Below are positions 13,489-16,104 of a DNA stretch of 16,104 nt, piece after piece. The stretch's first letter is position 1; each line of letters starts with the position of its first letter. The notes under the pieces were generated by a model. The model worked only from the letters and a program-made list of their open reading frames with translations. It was not told the DNA's origin and did not search any database. Where the stretch lies: the NCBI GenBank assembly GCA_038322815.1, contig JBBQGG010000067.1, positions 1 to 16,104 of the forward strand, in the 5' to 3' direction. A program made the position numbers and the translations under genes. Origin of the DNA: PALSA-1296 sp038322815 (lineage in GTDB: Bacteria > Bacteroidota > Ignavibacteria > Palsa-1295).

Positions 13489-13552
13489 GTATCTGGGTGC
13501 TATGCCCGACTCTTTGTCGCAACTTGTAACCACCCTTACGGGTTATAAAACT

Positions 13553-14629
13553 ATGGGCAAAAAACTTATACCTCTTGTTTTTGCTATTCTTATATTCGGC
13601 GGAGCATGGTCTTCCTGCCGTTATAATCCTATGGTTACACATCCCTGCGATACATGCAATATTAATCAAGATTCCCTAATACGAATCAAAGATTCGCTGG
13701 CACATGCTTTCACATGGCAGCAACTCTCTATTCCCGGTGAAGCATCCTTGACTGGTGTTTGGGTCTTTGGAGAGAATGATATTTATATTCTCGGATCAAG
13801 TTTGTGGCATTATGATGGGGCAACATTTACATTAGTTAATATTTTAGATAGAACTCACCACACAATGCTCAATGGTGCTTTAGCTGATGATGGGCTTTTT
13901 GCTTTCAGCAAATCGGATTTTTGGATAACATCATTTGGAGGCGAAGCCCTACATACTTCCGATGGAAAAAATTGTGACGATTACCGTTTTGGAGGTGTGA
14001 ATGCTTGTTGGGGAACATCGAGCAGCGACATGTTTTTTGTAGGGAATGGAGGCAGTATTTTTCATTTCGACGGCGCAAGTTTTGTAAATATGAATTCCAT
14101 TACGACGAAAGATCTCAGATCGGTCTGGGGAACAAGCAGTAGTGATGTGTGGGCAACAGGATGGAATTCTTCAACAGGTCAATCAATACTTCTTCATTAC
14201 GACGGTATTTCTTGGGCTGAAGATGTATTTTCCACTTCAGGCAAAGCCAATCAATATGCCATTGGTAGTGTTTGGGCTTGTGATAGCATGGGACATACAA
14301 TAACCGTAATTTCAGGGACACGAGTATTTCATAAAACAGATAATGGTAATTGGAGAGCAGATACATCCGAAGTAGGCAATAGTCTTGGCGGAGGAAATTA
14401 TGTAGGCATAGGTACATCAGGAGTTAGCTCGACGGATCTTTTTGCAGTTGGCGGTTGGGGATTTGTTTCTCATTGGAATGGAAAAAACTAGAAAAAATAT
14501 AACAGCTTATTTGATTACTCGAATGTTGATTATGGTGCTCAAGGATTCTCTATGAAGGGTAATACTGCATGTGTGATTGGTGTAAAAAGCGGAGCAAGCT
14601 GGGTAGCAGTAGGAACACGGAAGCAGTGA
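13553..14629 (+). pseudogene. Beta-propeller-like lipoprotein interrupted by an in-frame TAG (312 + 45 codons)
   Basis: The start ATG at 13553 gives a lipoprotein signal peptide (MGKKLIPLVFAILIFGGAWSSC, Cys22). The rest is built from blade-like repeats of about 40-45 residues with the motif (V)WGTSSSD(V/M)(F/W)..G and (L/F)H(Y/F)DG.(S/T)(F/W): LTGVWVFGENDIYILG, NACWGTSSSDMFFVGN, RSVWGTSSSDVWATG, SSTDLFAVGGWGFVSHWNGKN. At codon 313 (14489-14491) there is TAG where the repeat pattern expects Trp (NGKN-W). The same frame then continues for 45 codons (KKYNSLFDYSNV, VKSGASWVAVGTRKQ) to TGA at 14627-14629 and supplies what looks like the last blade. Without readthrough the product is 312 aa and lacks that blade. 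The most likely explanation is one TGG-to-TAG change; sequencing error or readthrough is possible. Longer starts overlapping HPr are unlikely. Confidence 0.8.
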
Positions 14630-14697
14630 AAAATTTTGTACCCGTCATTATAGTGATTGCTTTAATTGCAGGAAGTATATTCTCCTTCTGTAAGTAA
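14626..14697 (+). CDS. 23-codon lipoprotein signal-peptide stub
   Basis: A GTG overlapping the TGA of the propeller gene opens a frame for 23 residues, MKNFVPVIIVIALIAGSIFS FCK. It is essentially a lipoprotein signal peptide: positive start, hydrophobic core and Cys at residue 22, the same position as in the preceding lipoprotein. Only one residue follows the Cys. It may be the stub of a lost tandem paralogue or a tiny membrane peptide; a chance frame is possible. Confidence 0.35.
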   Translation: MKNFVPVIIVIALIAGSIFSFCK

Positions 14698-14721
14698 AAA
14701 ATCATTTTACTTATTATAGAG

Positions 14722-14759
14722 AACCGGATTGCATTTGCAATTCGGTTTTTTTGTTTTTT
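14722..14759 (+). terminator. Intrinsic terminator after the propeller lipoprotein
   Basis: AACCGGATTGCA and TGCAATTCGGTT form a 12-bp stem with one wobble and a two-base spacer. A T-run follows (TTTTTTGTTTTTT). It is oriented for plus-strand transcription and ends the HPr/lipoprotein unit. Confidence 0.88.
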
Positions 14760-14768
14760 AATGCTGAT

Positions 14769-14832
14769 AAAAAAAATGGATACTGATTACCAATTCTCGC
14801 TGAGGGATTAAGCGGAAAGCATCCATTTTTTG
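14769..14832 (-). terminator. Probable terminator for the minus-strand RhuM unit
   Basis: On the minus strand AAAAAATGGAT and ATCCATTTTTT pair across a loop of about 40 bases that itself holds a small CGCT/AGCG stem; the transcript ends in an eight-T run. The long loop makes it weaker than the plus-strand terminator beside it. Confidence 0.5.
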
Positions 14833-14846
14833 AGGAATTTCCAGTT

Positions 14847-14966
14847 CTACTTTTTCTTGGTTGGCGGCTTACCTTTAGTAGGGGTTACTTTACTCACATT
14901 CTTTTCTAACAGCTTTAAATTTGCAATCGCTAATTTGTCGTATGGTGGTGTATTGCCCAATGAAAT
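14847..14966 (-). pseudogene. Out-of-frame C-terminal tail behind the truncated RhuM gene
   Basis: A 39-codon frame with no start codon overlaps the RhuM stop in another frame and reads GNTPPYDKLAIANLKLLEKN followed by a Lys/Pro/Thr-rich basic end (KVTPTKGKPPTKKK). It has the look of a genuine protein C-terminus. It may be the former end of RhuM after an internal deletion and frameshift, or the tail of another lost gene; I cannot tell which. Confidence 0.4.
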
Positions 14967-15523
14967 TTATTCTGTATTGTAGCGAAAAACTCTTGCGTAA
15001 GAGTGTTCCCCGGCTCATAGTCAATACTTGTAGTATATATTTCTCGAACCTTATAGTAGAAGTTCTTTTCACTCGTTCTTATGTCCCTAACGCGTTCGAG
15101 AAGCTCTTTGAAATATGGGTTTTTATAGCCCTGATCTTTAAGCCTTTCGTCATCGAGCACAAAGCCCTTCACTATATATTCTCTTAACCTTTGGGTAGCC
15201 CAAATGCGGAATTGCGTCCCCCTCAAGGACTTAACCCGATAGCCCACAGATATAATAACATCCAAATTATATAAATTAGTGGGTTTGGTAGAAAAATCGG
15301 AAATTCCGATTTTTCTAACGGTATCATTTTTGGATAGCTCACCCTCACTATATATATTGAGTATATGGTCGTTAATTGTTGAGCGTGACTTTTGAAAAAG
15401 CTCAGCCATTTGGTCGATTGAAAGCCAAACGGTATTATCATTCAAATGCACTTCCAGACGGGTAGTCCCATCTTGTGTTTGATAGAGTATTAGTTCGGGA
15501 TTAGGCTGTTGTTCCTTTGCCAT
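14930..15523 (-). CDS. RhuM-family protein, C-terminally truncated (197 aa)
   Basis: The protein follows the RhuM (virulence protein RhuM) family from its start: ELILYQTQDGTTRLEVHLND, NTVWLSIDQMAELFQKSRST (an HTH-like DNA-binding segment), LYNLDVIISVGYRVKSLRGT, FRIWATQRLREYIVKGFVLDD, then TSIDYEPGNTLTQEFFATIQNK and FHWAI. Family members usually continue with a G.TAAE block to about 320-340 aa; here TAG comes right after WAIHHHTTN, so about 130 residues are missing. The name comes from Salmonella pathogenicity island 3; the biochemical role is not established, and members are frequent on mobile and defence-rich islands. The start ATG (15521-15523) lies inside the end of a small upstream ORF on the same strand. 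It is probably a decayed gene, although the truncated product could still fold. Confidence 0.82.
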   Translation of the reverse strand: MAKEQQPNPELILYQTQDGTTRLEVHLNDNTVWLSIDQMAELFQKSRSTINDHILNIYSEGELSKNDTVRKIGISDFSTKPTNLYNLDVIISVGYRVKSLRGTQFRIWATQRLREYIVKGFVLDDERLKDQGYKNPYFKELLERVRDIRTSEKNFYYKVREIYTTSIDYEPGNTLTQEFFATIQNKFHWAIHHHTTN

Positions 15524-15686
15524 TATCTGAAATATAATTAAAAAAATTTATCTGTTCTCTTTCTCTCCTGATACTCTCGTCTAATTCGCTCTTCGGCACT
15601 TTTAAGATGCGCCTTACGAAGTTTGTGAAGTTCTCGAATTCGCTGTTGTTTTTTCCTCGTTCCTCGTTAGGTTTATTCCGCTCCGA
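15501..15686 (-). pseudogene. Small charged ORF without a start codon, overlapping the RhuM start
   Basis: The open frame follows a TAA and reads NKPNEERGKNNSEFENFTNF then VRRILKVPKSELDESIRRER and a tail ending DNGKGTTA. The F-x-N-F-x-x-(F/A)-x-(R/K)-x-(I/V)-L-x-V-P-K-(S/A)-E-(L/I) pattern matches small proteins of about 50-70 aa found widely beside toxin-type genes, often presumed antitoxins (from memory). No ATG, GTG or TTG is available before the conserved part, so the start has been lost or lies across a frameshift; an ATG-initiated 16-aa frame (15722-15672) sits just upstream in another phase. Its end overlaps the RhuM start by about 23 bases. Confidence 0.45.
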
Positions 15687-15795
15687 TTAGCTCCGTGAAC
15701 TTTGGACGTTTTCCGAAAATCATTGAACAGAATTGTACGAATCTTCCGTAGTCATTAGTCCTTCTGTAATTGAATCTGAATGATGTAAGAAGAAA

Positions 15796-15825
15796 ACGGG
15801 CAAACCAGATAATTGATATGCCCGT
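15796..15825 (-). other. Hairpin ACGGGCA/TGCCCGT
   Basis: ACGGGCA (15796-15802) pairs with TGCCCGT (15819-15825) over a 16-base loop. Read on the minus strand it is followed by TTTTCTTCTT, so it could be a weak terminator for something transcribed leftward, such as the tRNA-like element. The stem wording recalls the terminator before dsbD. Confidence 0.35.
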
Positions 15826-15834
15826 CGTTGAATT

Positions 15835-15911
15835 TTGTGGGGCGGTTTAATTGGTCAAAATGAGGTTCCGCAACCTTCCAAATGTGGGTTCGATGCCCAG
15901 CTGCTCCACGA
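15835..15911 (+). tRNA. Degenerate tRNA-like element (possible tRNA pseudogene or attachment site)
   Basis: A perfect 11-bp outer stem with wobbles (TTGTGGGGCGG / CTGCTCCACGA) encloses a D-arm-like GTTTAATTGGTCAAAAT, a middle stem AGGTT/AACCT and a textbook T-arm TGGG-TTCGATG-CCCA. With GGGGCGG/CTGCTCC as acceptor and A as discriminator the body is about 71 bases. The anticodon arm is not canonical: the loop has no T33 in the right place and no clear anticodon. It is therefore unlikely to be a working tRNA. The rest of 15912-16104 shows no gene; a 20-codon ATG frame at about 15972 is unsupported. Confidence 0.4.
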
Positions 15912-16104
15912 TTTTTATAACGTTTTAGATATTCTTTTTAGTGCTATTATGCCATCCTTAAAATAACAATCATGAAAGCTGTTGCCGTTGTGGGCAATAT
16001 AATTAAGGAAGTGAGAACAAATTTTCTTTTTTGACTGGTCGTAAATTCTTCTTGTTTTAGAGCGTGTCGAAGTGTCAGCGACTGAGACAACATACGGCTG
16101 TAGG

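Noticed and set aside
13463..13552. Upstream extension of the propeller lipoprotein overlapping the HPr gene
   Set aside because: It would bury the lipoprotein signal peptide 30 residues inside the protein; the ATG at 13553 starts a proper signal sequence.
14890..15072. 60-codon minus-strand frame overlapping the RhuM 3' end
   Set aside because: It runs in an alternative phase of the RhuM coding sequence with no recognisable pattern; the RhuM frame accounts for the stretch.
15835..15911. 3' end of a tmRNA (GGGG start, GGGTTCGA...CTCCAC end)
   Set aside because: The two halves are only about 75 bases apart, with no tag-peptide frame or pseudoknots, far too short for a one-piece tmRNA.
15972..16034. 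20-codon ATG frame near the right edge
   Set aside because: No family resemblance, signal or ribosome site, and too short to support; the last 190 bases show no convincing gene.

Overview
The window looks like a chromosomal segment of a member of the Bacteroidota/Chlorobiota (FCB) group. The clues are moderate to low GC, few Shine-Dalgarno sequences before starts, Rcp1-type CheY proteins, a histidine kinase with the SSHDLQEPLRKI H-box, a short AraC regulator of a type common in Bacteroidota, SS-C lipoboxes, a type 2 isopentenyl-diphosphate isomerase, and dispersed GTCATTCTGAG palindromes. This placement is inference from family resemblance; no rRNA or other marker gene is present.

Left part (1-3097): the 3' end of an IS3-family transposase with its terminal repeat, then a dispersed palindrome. 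Next come a region-2-only ECF-type sigma protein and a cupin (both minus strand), a divergent small ORF overlapping an orphan CheY-like response regulator (plus), and a convergent AraC regulator (minus). A 430-base gap follows with a second copy of the palindrome.

Signalling operon (3098-7068, minus): a two-TM membrane protein with 61-residue coiled-coil repeats, a CheY-like regulator one base behind it, and a soluble histidine kinase whose N-terminal half consists of more than twenty 21-residue units. The kinase has no sensor domain or membrane segment, so the membrane coiled-coil protein is the natural candidate for its input partner. This is the most system-like object in the window.

Central part (7174-10873, minus): a secreted lipoprotein with a strong terminator, a complete DsbD thiol-disulfide transporter (all six redox cysteines), and a single-TM Pro/Met/His-rich protein of unknown function. 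That protein's UUCG-loop terminator ends almost at the dsbD start codon.

Housekeeping block (10995-13488, plus): idi2/fni and a short-chain polyprenyl diphosphate synthase, an isoprenoid pair, then a second type of dispersed palindrome and an HPr phosphocarrier with a GTG start.

Right part (13553-16104): a beta-propeller-like lipoprotein interrupted by an in-frame TAG, followed by a 23-codon signal-peptide stub and a terminator. Then come a C-terminally truncated RhuM-family gene on the minus strand with an out-of-frame tail, a start-less small ORF, and a degenerate tRNA-like element. The stubs, truncations and tRNA-like element suggest a decaying accessory region.
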